A stretch of DNA of 64,000 nt, taken from positions 558,001 through 622,000 of the forward strand of contig NZ_CP041198.1 of assembly GCF_006517815.1 (NCBI RefSeq), in the 5' to 3' direction. Both the position numbers and the translations under genes were made by a program. Source of the DNA: Pseudarthrobacter sp. NIBRBAC000502770 (lineage in GTDB: Bacteria > Actinomycetota > Actinomycetes > Actinomycetales > Micrococcaceae). Below, piece after piece: positions 27,827 through 38,013 of this stretch (its first letter is position 1; each line of letters opens with the position of its first letter). Below the pieces are notes generated by a model. The model did not search any database and was not told the origin of the DNA. It saw only the letters and a list, made by a program, of their open reading frames with translations.

Positions 27827-27871
27827 GCGTACCACCCCCCAGTGACCGGCGCAATCGATGCTGCCTAAATG

Positions 27872-27884
27872 CTAAGACTGCTTA
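27872..27884 (-). promoter_or_regulatory. CTAAG-N4-CTTA element before the secreted protein
   Basis: CTAAGACTGCTTA lies 46-58 nt upstream of the ATG at 27826. It shares ATGCTAAG-N2-TGCTTA with the palindrome at 12591-12606 before the PRC-barrel gene, which suggests a common regulator. Confidence 0.4.
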
Positions 27885-28026
27885 TCTCCCGAAGTCCAGC
27901 ATTCATTCAGGGGAATTTACAAATGCCGGCAGCGGACGCAGGAACTGTCACTGGAAGAAGCGGGCAGTCACGGGACTGGATTATCGCGCAAAAGCTGCCC
28001 GCCGCCGTCGTATGGAGTTGATCCTG

Positions 28027-29097
28027 CTAGTGGCTGTCGTTGGGGTAGGTCACTCCGAGTTGTGCGCGGACACCGTCGAAGAGGCGCATGGTGTTCAAGG
28101 TGTCTTCGAGGGGCATGACCGGGCTTTCGGTCAGCCCCTGCTGGACGCACCTCATCACCTCGCGGAGCTCGTAGGCGTAGCCCTTTCCCACGACGTCGAA
28201 GCTTTCCGTGCGGCGGTCCTCCCACCCCTTGGCGATGACCAGTTCGCTGGGATTGTTGATGGAACCCACGCTCTGCAGGAAGCCGAGGCTGCCGGCCACC
28301 GTGGCAGTGCGGGGTCCGTGGGCCAGCAGGGAGGAGGTGAGCTGGACCTGGGCGGCGTGGCCGTAGCCAAGGCTCAGGGCGTTCTGTGCATCGACGCCGT
28401 CGTCGTTGACGAAGCCCGTGGCGCTGACGGTCTGCGGGAAGCCAAGCGTGCCCAGCGCCCAGAGCAGCGGGTAGACGGACAGATCCAGCAGTGCACCCCC
28501 GCCGTCCTTCCGCGCCCACAACCTGGCCGTGGGGGAGTAGGGTGCCGGGAATCCCAGATCTGCGGTGACCCAGTGGATATCGCCCAGCTCGCCGGACGCC
28601 GCAATCTCGAAAGCGCGCTGCATCGACGGCAGGAACCGGCTCCAGACCGCCTCCATCAGGAAAAGCTTCCGGCTGCGCGCAACCTCGATGAGCTCGGCCG
28701 CTTCCCGGGCGTTGATCGTGAAGGTCTTCTCGCACAGGACGTGCTTGCCCGCGTTCAGTGCGGCCAGGACCATCCCGTGGTGCTGCGCATGCGGCGTGGC
28801 GACGTAGACAACGTCCACCGCGTCATCGGCGAGCAGCCGCTGGTAGCCGGGCACCCCGCCGTCGTCCCCGTAGGCCTTTGCGAAGTCGTACGCCACAGCA
28901 AAAGCATCCGCGGTGTCCTGCGCCCTTGAACTGACCGCATAGAGCTCGGCATCTTCAAGCAGTGCCAGATCCTGGGAGACGGCGCGGGCGATGCTGCCCG
29001 TTGCGATGATTCCCCAGCGCAGGGGAGTCCCGGTGGCGGTCCGGGGATCCCGGTCAGGCTGCGTGGAAAGCCATGGTGTGGCGATGGGAGCGCTCAT
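28027..29097 (-). CDS. Gfo/Idh/MocA-family NAD(P) oxidoreductase
   Basis: The product is 356 residues from ATG 29097, which has AGGA 8 nt upstream; ATG 29106 is an alternative. The Rossmann part begins RWGIIATGSIARAV (a GxGxxA variant), followed by DDAVDVVYVATPHAQHH and the family signature HVLCEKTFTINAREA, whose EK contains the conserved Lys. The C-terminal alpha/beta domain includes ARLWARKDGGGALLDLSVYPL. Family members oxidise or reduce sugars, inositols or trans-dihydrodiols; the substrate is not readable here. It is downstream of the MacB-type exporter on the same strand, but a strong terminator at 29168 separates them. Confidence 0.88.
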   Translation of the reverse strand: MSAPIATPWLSTQPDRDPRTATGTPLRWGIIATGSIARAVSQDLALLEDAELYAVSSRAQDTADAFAVAYDFAKAYGDDGGVPGYQRLLADDAVDVVYVATPHAQHHGMVLAALNAGKHVLCEKTFTINAREAAELIEVARSRKLFLMEAVWSRFLPSMQRAFEIAASGELGDIHWVTADLGFPAPYSPTARLWARKDGGGALLDLSVYPLLWALGTLGFPQTVSATGFVNDDGVDAQNALSLGYGHAAQVQLTSSLLAHGPRTATVAGSLGFLQSVGSINNPSELVIAKGWEDRRTESFDVVGKGYAYELREVMRCVQQGLTESPVMPLEDTLNTMRLFDGVRAQLGVTYPNDSH

Positions 29098-29167
29098 AGC
29101 AGCCATCCTGTCACAGCGGCACCGCAGGAGTGGAGAACCTGCGGCGGGTGGTAGTTCAAAGAAAAGG

Positions 29168-29205
29168 GGGCCAAGGGCTGGAGCGCAAGCCCCTGCCCTT
29201 GGCCC
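29168..29205 (-). terminator. Terminator of the ABC exporter operon
   Basis: GGGCCAAGGGC (29168-29178) pairs with GCCCTTGGCCC (29195-29205). On the minus strand the stem is followed by CCTTTTCTTTG, a U-rich tract. Confidence 0.75.
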
Positions 29206-29216
29206 TCTTCCGTGGG

Positions 29217-29924
29217 TCAGGCGCTGGCGGCGACGGCGGTCCGTCCCCGGACCGGCTCTTCCGTCAGCTTGCCCTGCTGCAGCCGGAACCGGCGGTCGGT
29301 CTTGTTTGCCAGGACCCTGTCGTGGGTGACCACCAGGATGGTGGTGTTGTGATCGCGGCTCAGCGAGCTGAGGAGTTCGATGATGTGGTCACCCGTCTGC
29401 TCATCCAGGTTGCCGGTGGGCTCGTCCGCCAGGATCAGCTTCGGCTCGTTGGCCAAGGCGCGGGCAATGGCCACGCGCTGCTGCTCGCCGCCGGAGAGCC
29501 TGTTGATCCGCCGGTCGTGCTTGGACGGATCAAGCTGCACCTGTTCCAGCAGTCCCTTGGCCCGCTCCAGCCTGTCGGACTTCCGTTTTCCGGCGAATTC
29601 CATGGGCAGCATGACATTGTCTACGGCGGACAGGTTGGGGATCAGGTTGAACTGCTGGAATACGAACCCGATGTCCCGGCGCCGGTATTCCGTCAGCTTG
29701 CTGTCCGGCAGATTGGCCAGGCTAACGCCGTTGACGACGACGTCCCCGCTGGTGGGCTTGTCCAGCGCACCAAGGAGGGACAGCAGGGTGCTTTTGCCGC
29801 TTCCGCTCTTGCCCACGATCGAGGCGAGGGTGCCCTGTTCCAGGACGAAGCTGACATCGTTGACCGGCTTGATGGTGCGGTCACCGGAGTTGAAGGTGCG
29901 GACCAGGTTCTTGACTTCAATCAT
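29217..29924 (-). CDS. ABC exporter ATPase, MacB/LolD type
   Basis: The product is 235 residues. Walker A is GKSGSGKST at 38-46. The Q-loop lies in GFVFQQFNL, the ABC signature is [10 protein letters not shown], and Walker B is [27 protein letters not shown] ends the domain with the switch His. The length and the DEPTGNLD form are typical of the MacB/LolD/FtsE branch, which works with FtsX-like permeases in extrusion or mechanotransmission and not in import. It starts 2 nt after the stop of the permease gene, so the two form one operon. Confidence 0.92.
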   Translation of the reverse strand: MIEVKNLVRTFNSGDRTIKPVNDVSFVLEQGTLASIVGKSGSGKSTLLSLLGALDKPTSGDVVVNGVSLANLPDSKLTEYRRRDIGFVFQQFNLIPNLSAVDNVMLPMEFAGKRKSDRLERAKGLLEQVQLDPSKHDRRINRLSGGEQQRVAIARALANEPKLILADEPTGNLDEQTGDHIIELLSSLSRDHNTTILVVTHDRVLANKTDRRFRLQQGKLTEEPVRGRTAVAASA

Positions 29925-29926
29925 GG

Positions 29927-31366
29927 CTATTCTCCTCGCAGGACTTCGATGGGACGGATGCGCGCGGTAAGCAGCGCGGGGATCAGGGCGCCGATGATGG
30001 CGACGCCGAATACGGCAGCGATTCCGCCGGCGATCACCTCCGGGGACGCGCTCGCGGTGACCGAGTTCAGCAGCTGGGAGGCGCCGCCGAAGGGTCCGCC
30101 CTGGGTGCCGCGGACGCTTCCCCCACCCGCGGCGGCCGGGAAGTTGCGGCCGGCGGTGGCCGTGGAGTTACTGCTGATCAGGGCCGAGGCGATGCCGCCG
30201 CTGGCGAAGGATGCGATCGCTGCCCCCACTGCGCTGCCCAGGGCCGCGAGGACCAGCGCTTCGAGGACGAACTGCAGGCCGATGGTGCGGTTGGGTGCGC
30301 CAATGGCCTTCAGGACACCGATTTCGCGGTGGCGCTCGCGGACCAGCATCACCATGATGAGCAGGAAGATCAGCCCGGCGGTGCCCAGCGCGGCGACAAA
30401 GGCGATGAAGGAGATGTTCTTGACGCTGTCAAGGGAGCTGACTGCGGTCTGCAGGTTCTGTCCCTGGGTAACGTCCGCCTTGCCGGTGCCGAGCGCGGCC
30501 TGCAGGGCAGCCTTGGCGGTGGCGACGTTATCCATTGAATTGACCGTGACGATCATGCTGGACAGCTCACCGGGCGTCCCCGCGAGTGTTTGGGCCGTGG
30601 GGAGTGTGACGTAAACAGCGTTGTTGCCAAAGGCCGTTCCGGCGTCGAACAGTCCGGTCACCGTGTAGGCCTGGTCATTGATGGTGAAGCTGGAGCCGAC
30701 GGAGAGGCCGTTCTTCTCCGCCAGGGTGGTTCCCAGCAGAGCCCCGGTGGAGGCTGCCGAGTAGTCGCCCAGTCCGGTGCCCTGGGTGATGTTCAGGGCT
30801 TTGCCGGTGGTGTCCACCTCGGCGCCGATGCCCGTGGCGGTGATCGGCAGGGAGCGGACGGGCTGCTGGGTGGTGCCGGTGGACCCGGTGGTTCCATTGG
30901 CCTGCTGGTTGCGGTTGCCCAGGGTGCCGGCATCCACCGCAGCGGTGAGGCTGGTGGTCAGGGTGGCCGCAGCCTGGCCACCGGGGCCGCCCTGTCCGGT
31001 CTGGCCACCCGGCCCGGCCTGGCCGGTCCCGCCTGCGGCCGCCTGTGCCGCGGCTGCGTCCGCGTTCCTCAGCCTGAGGGAGGAGGTCCCGACGACGGCG
31101 CTGACGTTCGGCACGCCGGCGGCGGTGGCTGCCTGGTCGGCTGTGAGGGGTTCACCGCCGCCTTCGAAGCCTTGCCCGCCGGCGGGGTTGACGGTCAGGA
31201 CGGTGCCGACGGAGGCGTTGAGCTCCTGCACCTTCGCTCCGACCGCCTGGTTCGCCACCAGCATGGCCAGGGCCAGGCCAATGGCGACGGCCAGCACCGC
31301 TACGACTGCTGCGGTGCGGACCTTGTTTCTGAAGGCATTGCCTACGCTTCGGGCAAGGACGCTCAC
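29927..31366 (-). CDS. ABC exporter permease, MacB/FtsX type
   Basis: The product is 479 residues; the GTG start has AGGAG 5 nt upstream. One helix near residues 17-40 is followed by a large extracytoplasmic domain, then three helices in the last 200 residues ([56 protein letters not shown]). [17 protein letters not shown] is the FtsX/MacB signature before helix 3. The outer domain carries an unusual insertion of Gly, Gln, Ala and Pro ([18 protein letters not shown]) that looks disordered. Substrates of such actinobacterial pairs are mostly unknown. A divergent regulator is not apparent. Confidence 0.9.
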   Translation of the reverse strand: MSVLARSVGNAFRNKVRTAAVVAVLAVAIGLALAMLVANQAVGAKVQELNASVGTVLTVNPAGGQGFEGGGEPLTADQAATAAGVPNVSAVVGTSSLRLRNADAAAAQAAAGGTGQAGPGGQTGQGGPGGQAAATLTTSLTAAVDAGTLGNRNQQANGTTGSTGTTQQPVRSLPITATGIGAEVDTTGKALNITQGTGLGDYSAASTGALLGTTLAEKNGLSVGSSFTINDQAYTVTGLFDAGTAFGNNAVYVTLPTAQTLAGTPGELSSMIVTVNSMDNVATAKAALQAALGTGKADVTQGQNLQTAVSSLDSVKNISFIAFVAALGTAGLIFLLIMVMLVRERHREIGVLKAIGAPNRTIGLQFVLEALVLAALGSAVGAAIASFASGGIASALISSNSTATAGRNFPAAAGGGSVRGTQGGPFGGASQLLNSVTASASPEVIAGGIAAVFGVAIIGALIPALLTARIRPIEVLRGE

Positions 31367-31496
31367 GTTACTCCTAGGACTCAGGTGCCGGCGCGTGGGG
31401 CCGGCTTCGCATCAACCCTCGCCGGGCATCCTGTGCGGGAATCCGGCCACACCTGTGCCTGGCCTGTGAAGGGTGTTGCTGCTGGGGCAGGACGCA

Positions 31497-31531
31497 GGAA
31501 AGCCCGGTCCTTTTGAAGGACCGGGCTTTCC
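31497..31531 (-). terminator. Terminator of the sugar importer operon
   Basis: GGAAAGCCCGGTCCTT (31497-31512) and AAGGACCGGGCTTTCC (31516-31531) make a perfect 16-bp stem with a 3-nt loop. It lies 35 nt past the chvE-like stop codon. Confidence 0.85.
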
Positions 31532-31565
31532 GTTCGCCGGCGGGAGCCGGCTTTGCCTGTCGGTA

Positions 31566-32660
31566 TTACTTGGTGATCGGGCCGAGTACGGGATCGTCCG
31601 TGTAGGCGGTCTTGACGTTGGCGGAGGTCACGATGACCGGCTCCAGCAGGTAGGCGGGAACCACCTTGTTGCCGTTGTTGTAGGACTTGTCGTCGTTGAC
31701 CTCGGGCTTCTTGCCGGCCTGCAGGTCCTTGACCATGGTGATGGCGTGCTCAACCAGCTTGCGGGTGTCCTTGTTGATGGTGGAGTACTGCTCGCCTGCC
31801 ATGATCGACTTGACCGACTCAACCTCGGAGTCCTGGCCGGTGACAACCGGGATCGGCTTGCCGGCAGCCTTGACCGAGGTCAGGATCGCGCGGGCCAGGG
31901 TGTCGTTCGGGGAGAGGACGCCGTCCACGTTGGCGGTGGTGTAGCTGCCGCTGAGCAGGGTGTCCATGCGGCGCTGGGCGTTTTCAGCCTTCCAGCCCTG
32001 GGTCACGGCCTGCTCGAAGCTGTTCTGCCCGGAGACGACCTTCAGGGTGCCGTCGTCGATCTTGGGCTTCAGGACGCTCATGGCACCGTTGAAGAACACC
32101 TTGGCGTTGGCGTCGTCGGGGGAACCGGCGAACAGTTCGATGTTGTACGGACCAGCCGGCTTCTTGGCCTTGAGTCCGTCCAGCAGGGCCTGGCCCTGGA
32201 GAACGCCGACCTTGAAGTTGTCGTAGGCCACGTAGTAGTCCACGTTGGCGGTGTTCAGCAGGAGGCGGTCGTAGGCGATGATGGTGGCGCCTGCGTCTTT
32301 GGCCTGCTTGAGCTGGGTACCCAGCTGGGAACCGTCGATGGCGCCTACGATGATGACCTTGGCGCCCTTGGTAACCATGGCGCTGATCTGGTTCTGCTGC
32401 TCCGAAACGCCGCCGTTGGCGAACTGGACGTCAGCCTTGAACCCTGCGCCGTTCAGGCCGTCGTTGAACAGCTTCTCGGCCAGGACCCAGTTCTCACTGG
32501 TCTTCTGCGGAAGCGCGACGCCGATGGAGGAGTTCTGGTCGAATCCCGCGGCACCGCTGCTGGAACCACCGGAGGGTTCCGAGCGTCCACAGCCCGTCAG
32601 CGCCAGTGCTGCGATGGCAGCAACCGCTGCGGCCTTCCCTGCTTTACCAAACATTCGCAT
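31566..32660 (-). CDS. chvE: Sugar ABC importer substrate-binding lipoprotein, ChvE-like
   Basis: The product is 364 residues. Residues 1-23 are a lipoprotein signal with lipobox LTGC (Cys24). The mature protein is a type I periplasmic-binding fold: SIGVALPQKTSENW, the ligand loop IIVGAIDGSQLGTQLKQAKDAGATIIAYDRLL, and hinge-region VDGVLSPNDTLARAI and PVVTGQDSEVESVKSI. These match ChvE/MmsE-type 'multiple monosaccharide' binding proteins, which take glucose, galactose, arabinose or xylose; the YDRLL and GQDSE residues usually contact sugar. It is the last gene of the mmsA-mmsB-chvE operon and has its own terminator. The exact sugar is not determined by sequence. Confidence 0.9.
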   Translation of the reverse strand: MRMFGKAGKAAAVAAIAALALTGCGRSEPSGGSSSGAAGFDQNSSIGVALPQKTSENWVLAEKLFNDGLNGAGFKADVQFANGGVSEQQNQISAMVTKGAKVIIVGAIDGSQLGTQLKQAKDAGATIIAYDRLLLNTANVDYYVAYDNFKVGVLQGQALLDGLKAKKPAGPYNIELFAGSPDDANAKVFFNGAMSVLKPKIDDGTLKVVSGQNSFEQAVTQGWKAENAQRRMDTLLSGSYTTANVDGVLSPNDTLARAILTSVKAAGKPIPVVTGQDSEVESVKSIMAGEQYSTINKDTRKLVEHAITMVKDLQAGKKPEVNDDKSYNNGNKVVPAYLLEPVIVTSANVKTAYTDDPVLGPITK

Positions 32661-32709
32661 TGTTGGTTCTCTTTCTTTGTGTGATGGAACAGTATTCAGG
32701 CTGCAAACT

Positions 32710-33993
32710 TCAGGCTTCCCTGGCGATCGCTTCCTTGGTGGAGGTGGTTTCGTCAGGCTGGATGGGGCCGCTGGGGCCGGCGGTGTTCCGGTTCATGTTC
32801 CGGGTCAACATGCCGATAATGGACCGCTTGCCCTGCGACTTGTTGTAGACGTCGAAAGCGACAGCGATCAGGAGCACCAGCCCCTTGATGATCTGGGTGA
32901 GGTCGGCGCCGACACCCAGGAGCTGCAGGCCGTTGTTGAGCACTGCCATGACCAGGCCACCAATGATGGAGCCGACCACGGTACCCACGCCGCCGGTCAC
33001 TGCCGCGCCGCCGATGAAGACTGCAGCGATGGCGTCCAGCTCCCAACCCACGCCGTCAAAGGGGCCGGACGCTGTGGAGCGGCCCACGAAGATCATGCCG
33101 GCCAGGCCGGCCAGGATGGACATGTTCATCATGACCAGGAAGTTGACCTTCTTGGACTGGACACCGGAAAGCTCTGCTGCGTGGCGGTTGCCACCGACAG
33201 CGTAGACGTGGCGGCCAACGACCGTGCGCGAGGAGATGAAGCCGTAGATCAGGACCAGCACGGCCAGGATCAGGCCGGGGATGGGGAACGAGGTCCCGGG
33301 CCGGCCCGTGGCGAACAGGTACGTGGCGTAAAGGATGGCGGCGCAGATCAGCACCAGTTTCACCACGGTCACCCACATCTCGGGGACGCCTGCGCCGAGC
33401 GCCTTGGCGCGTGCCCTGGCGCGGAGTTCGCCCACGACGACGAAAACAGCAACGGCGATGCCCATCAGGAGTGTCAGGTTGTTGAACCCGGTGTCCGGTC
33501 CTACCTCAGGAAGGTACCCGGAGCCGAGGTACTGGAAGTCTTCCGGGACGGGAATGGTGTTGGACTTGCCCACGAACTGGTTGAAACCGCGGAACAGGAG
33601 CATGCCGGCCAAGGTGACGATGAAGGCTGGGATGCCGACGTACGCGGTCCACAGGCCTTGCCAGGCTCCGATCAGGGCTCCGAGCAGCAGGCCCAGGAGT
33701 ACGCCCGCATACCAGGGGATTCCCCAGTCGCGGATGGCCAGGGCGACGCTGACCCCGACAAACGCCGCGACCGAACCGACGGAGAGGTCGATGTGGCCGG
33801 CGATGATCACCAGGACCATGCCGATGGCCAGGATCAGGATGTAGGAGTTGCCGTTGAAGAGGTTGATGACGTTGCCCGGAGTGAGGGTGCGGCCGTCGGT
33901 GAAGATTTGGAAGAAAATGATCAGCGCAACCAAGGCGAAGATCATGCCGAATTGGCGGGTGTTGCCGCCAAACAGCTTTTTGAGGGCGTTCAT
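32710..33993 (-). CDS. mmsB: Sugar ABC importer permease, MmsB-like
   Basis: The product is 427 residues, with roughly ten to eleven helices. It belongs to the branched-chain/ribose-type permease family: ILILAIGMVLVIIAGHIDLSVGSVAAFVGV is the conserved N-terminal block, and GLAGMIFVGRSTASGPFDG and GGAAVTGGVGTVVGSIIGGLVM are C-terminal landmarks that include the EAA-like coupling region. The long insert around FQYLGSGYLPEVGPDTGFN and the loop before VTVVKLVLICA are typical of the ChvE partner MmsB/GguB and longer than in RbsC or XylH. It lies 45 nt after mmsA and 49 nt before chvE. Confidence 0.9.
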   Translation of the reverse strand: MNALKKLFGGNTRQFGMIFALVALIIFFQIFTDGRTLTPGNVINLFNGNSYILILAIGMVLVIIAGHIDLSVGSVAAFVGVSVALAIRDWGIPWYAGVLLGLLLGALIGAWQGLWTAYVGIPAFIVTLAGMLLFRGFNQFVGKSNTIPVPEDFQYLGSGYLPEVGPDTGFNNLTLLMGIAVAVFVVVGELRARARAKALGAGVPEMWVTVVKLVLICAAILYATYLFATGRPGTSFPIPGLILAVLVLIYGFISSRTVVGRHVYAVGGNRHAAELSGVQSKKVNFLVMMNMSILAGLAGMIFVGRSTASGPFDGVGWELDAIAAVFIGGAAVTGGVGTVVGSIIGGLVMAVLNNGLQLLGVGADLTQIIKGLVLLIAVAFDVYNKSQGKRSIIGMLTRNMNRNTAGPSGPIQPDETTSTKEAIAREA

Positions 33994-34038
33994 GGTGTCA
34001 GTCCTTGTGTCCGGAAGGTTCTGGGGTTTGCCAGAAGG

Positions 34039-35598
<1,560 letters not shown>

Positions 35599-35666
35599 GA
35601 GCCCTAACCCTCCAATGCAATGACTTCTTTGTCCGGCCGGCAAAGCGCAGGGCCGTCTGAACCAAA

Positions 35667-35709
35667 AGTAAACTGGATCACAGCTGTTGTCGTCAAGTCT
35701 TTAACGCAA
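35667..35709 (-). promoter_or_regulatory. Importer promoter with ROK box
   Basis: On the minus strand, TTGACG (35691-35696) and TTTACT (35667-35672) are 18 nt apart. The plus-strand sequence GTCAAGTCTTTAACGCAA (35692-35709) overlaps the -35 and matches 15 of 18 bases of a box before the ROK gene. Confidence 0.65.
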
Positions 35710-35729
35710 TTGCTGGATAACGAAATGGT

Positions 35730-36920
35730 CTAGGGCTTCCGGATACCGGCATGCTGGAACACCAGGGCGGCGGCGCCAAGGGCCTCCGCACGGTCGCCGA
35801 GCGAGGACATGGCGAGGGTGGTGGTCTCACCGATGACCGGTACCGCATGACGGACCAGGCCCCGCCGGATGGGGTCCAGCAGGATGTCTCCCAGGCCTGC
35901 CAGCGGGCCTCCCACCACGATGACCTCAGGGTTGATCAGGTTGGCCACATTGCCCAGGGCGCGCCCCACTGCGAGCCCCGCATCATCCACGACGCGCAGC
36001 GTTGCCGAGTCCCTGTTCAGTGCCTTGCGGACAATGTCCGCCGGTGTCATGGGCCGGTCCTCACCGCGGCTGAGGAGCTCGATCATGGTGGTGGTGGAGG
36101 CGATGGTTTCCAGGCAGCCGCGGTTGCCGCAGCGGCATACCAGCCCCTGTTCGTGGATGGTGGCGTGGCCTATCTCGCCGGTGATTCCCACGTTGCCGTA
36201 GTAGGGGGCGCCATTGAGGATCAGGCCGGCGCCGATGCCCGATCCGATCTTCAGGAACATAAGGTTGCTGACCCCCGAGTGCTGCCCCCAGGTCACTTCG
36301 GACCACGCGCCCAGATTGGCGTCATTGTCAACAAAGACGGGGATTCTCAAGGTTTCCTCAAGATGCTGCAGGATGTTGATGCCCACCCACTCGGGGAGGA
36401 TTGCGCCCTGCGCCACCGTTCCCGTCCGGCGGTCTATGGGGCCCGGAATGCCGACGCCGGCCCCCACCACGGACGTGCGCTCCACGCCGCTTTCGCGCAG
36501 CAGTTTCTCCAGCAGGGACACCGCTGCCTGGATGCCGTCGTCCGCCTGGTGGCCCAGCGGGAGCATGACCGATTCTTCGGCTATCACGTGGTAGCTAAGG
36601 GAGGCCAGGACCACGCGCAGGTGCCGTCGGCCGAAATCGATCCCCACAGCCACGGCGCCGTTGCTGTTCAGCCGCACGTTCAACGCCCGCCGCCCGGAAC
36701 TGGTAATCGGTTCGGTGGATGCCAGCCCCGAATCCAGCATGATCCTGACGATATTGGAAACAGTTGCCGTGGACAGCCCGGTCTGCCGGGCCAGCTCCGC
36801 CTGGGTGGACGGGCCGCCCATCAGGGTCTCGATGATCCGCTGCTGGTTCTGCTGCCGCAGGGCGGACTGCGATCCGGGGTTCTTAGGTTTGCTCCTCGTT
36901 GAGCGCGTAGTTGCGGACAT
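35730..36920 (-). CDS. ROK-family repressor (NagC/XylR type)
   Basis: The product is 396 residues. A winged helix covers about 20-85 (ALRQQNQQRIIETL, QAELARQTGLSTATVSNIV). The sugar-kinase-like ROK domain follows: GIDFGRRHLRV phosphate loop, VFVDNDANLGAW with Asp200, ITGEIGH and the zinc site CRCGNRGC (Cys262, 264, 269 with His252). The importer downstream and the shared operator suggest that it represses the importer until a sugar binds. It probably also represses itself: a nearly identical box overlaps its own -35. There is no ribosome site; the -10 CAATCT ends 7 nt before the ATG, so its mRNA may be leaderless. Confidence 0.92.
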   Translation of the reverse strand: MSATTRSTRSKPKNPGSQSALRQQNQQRIIETLMGGPSTQAELARQTGLSTATVSNIVRIMLDSGLASTEPITSSGRRALNVRLNSNGAVAVGIDFGRRHLRVVLASLSYHVIAEESVMLPLGHQADDGIQAAVSLLEKLLRESGVERTSVVGAGVGIPGPIDRRTGTVAQGAILPEWVGINILQHLEETLRIPVFVDNDANLGAWSEVTWGQHSGVSNLMFLKIGSGIGAGLILNGAPYYGNVGITGEIGHATIHEQGLVCRCGNRGCLETIASTTTMIELLSRGEDRPMTPADIVRKALNRDSATLRVVDDAGLAVGRALGNVANLINPEVIVVGGPLAGLGDILLDPIRRGLVRHAVPVIGETTTLAMSSLGDRAEALGAAALVFQHAGIRKP

Positions 36921-36927
36921 GCTAAGA

Positions 36928-36970
36928 AGATTGCCCTACCGCTCCGCTTGTAGTCAAGAAGTTAACGCAA
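36928..36970 (-). promoter_or_regulatory. ROK gene promoter with autoregulatory box
   Basis: On the minus strand, TTGACT (36952-36957) and CAATCT (36928-36933) are 18 nt apart, and the -10 ends 7 nt before the ATG. Plus-strand GTCAAGAAGTTAACGCAA (36953-36970) covers the -35, in the same position as the importer box. Confidence 0.65.
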
Positions 36971-37148
36971 GGGTGGGTCGGGGAGCGGTGGAAGAAGTGG
37001 GGAGCGCCGCCGTGCATTCCGTCCCGGCGTCCAGCGCGGCGGGTCCAAACGACCCGCCAGCCACTGCTTGCGGCTGGCTAGGCTGGAAGACGGAAACAAC
37101 CCCTGCCCCTCCACCTCCGCGTGGACAGGCACAACGAAGGTGGTAACG

Positions 37149-38006
37149 ATGCTGCTGTCCGTCCTGCAGGCCAACGCCGTGGTCCTGGACATCGAGGCCA
37201 ATCTCCGGACCGTGGACCAGGCTGCCCGCCAGGCCGCGCAGGCCGGCGCCCACCTGCTGCTCACGCCGGAGCTCTTTCCCGTGGGCTACGCTCCGCTGCG
37301 GCTGCGCCGCGACCTTGATCCGGCGGCGATCCCCGCGGTCCGCGAACGGCTGGCCGGGATCGCCCGCAGTACCGGGGTCGCGCTCGTGTACAGCCTGCCG
37401 GCACCGGCAGGTGGTGAAACGGAGTCCGCCGGTGGCACTGGATGGCACATTTCAGCCACCCTGGTGGATGCCGGAGGCAGGGAAATCCTCACCTACGCCA
37501 AGGTGCACCTCTTCGGCGATGAGGAACGCAGGGCATTCGTCCCGGCCTCGCAACCTCCGGCCGTGGTGGATTTCCACGGCATCCGCACCTCTCTGCTGAT
37601 TTGCTATGACATCGAGTTCCCCGAGGCCGCGCTGGAGGCTGCTGCCCGGGGCGCCGAACTGGTCCTGGTGCCCACCGCGTTGTCTGCGGGCTTCGAGGCG
37701 GTACCGCAGGTGCTCATCCGCGCCCGGGCGCTGGAAAGCCAGCTCCACGTGGCCTATGCAAACCACTGCGGAAGCGAGGACGCCTACATCTTCGGCGGTG
37801 GAAGCGTGGTGGCGGGACCTGACGGTGCGCTTCTTGCCGAGGCGGCGGACGGCCAGGCGCTGTTGTTTGCCGAGGTGGGGGCGGAGGCGGTCCGCGCCGC
37901 GCGGGAGGTGGTGCCGTACCTGCGGGAACGCCGGCCCGGGGTATACCGGGAGTGGGAGGCGGACCGGCCGCAGGAACGGGGCCTGCCCGGGAATGGCCGG
38001 CCCTAG
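37149..38006 (+). CDS. davA: 5-aminopentanamidase DavA (nitrilase superfamily)
   Basis: The product is 285 residues. GAAGG precedes ATG 37149. It is a C-N hydrolase with the catalytic Glu41 (LLLTPELFPVGY), Lys118 (ILTYAKVHLFG) and Cys152 (LLICYDIEFPE). The LICYDIEFPE and RARALESQ-AYAN-CGSED blocks closely resemble Pseudomonas DavA, which cleaves 5-aminopentanamide to 5-aminovalerate plus ammonia. The assignment is strengthened by a lysine 2-monooxygenase gene, which makes that amide, 3.3 kb downstream. It is transcribed toward the convergent PucR gene, 7 nt from its stop. An alternative is a general amidase of the same family. Confidence 0.85.
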   Translation: MLLSVLQANAVVLDIEANLRTVDQAARQAAQAGAHLLLTPELFPVGYAPLRLRRDLDPAAIPAVRERLAGIARSTGVALVYSLPAPAGGETESAGGTGWHISATLVDAGGREILTYAKVHLFGDEERRAFVPASQPPAVVDFHGIRTSLLICYDIEFPEAALEAAARGAELVLVPTALSAGFEAVPQVLIRARALESQLHVAYANHCGSEDAYIFGGGSVVAGPDGALLAEAADGQALLFAEVGAEAVRAAREVVPYLRERRPGVYREWEADRPQERGLPGNGRP

Positions 38007-38013
38007 GCTGCGG

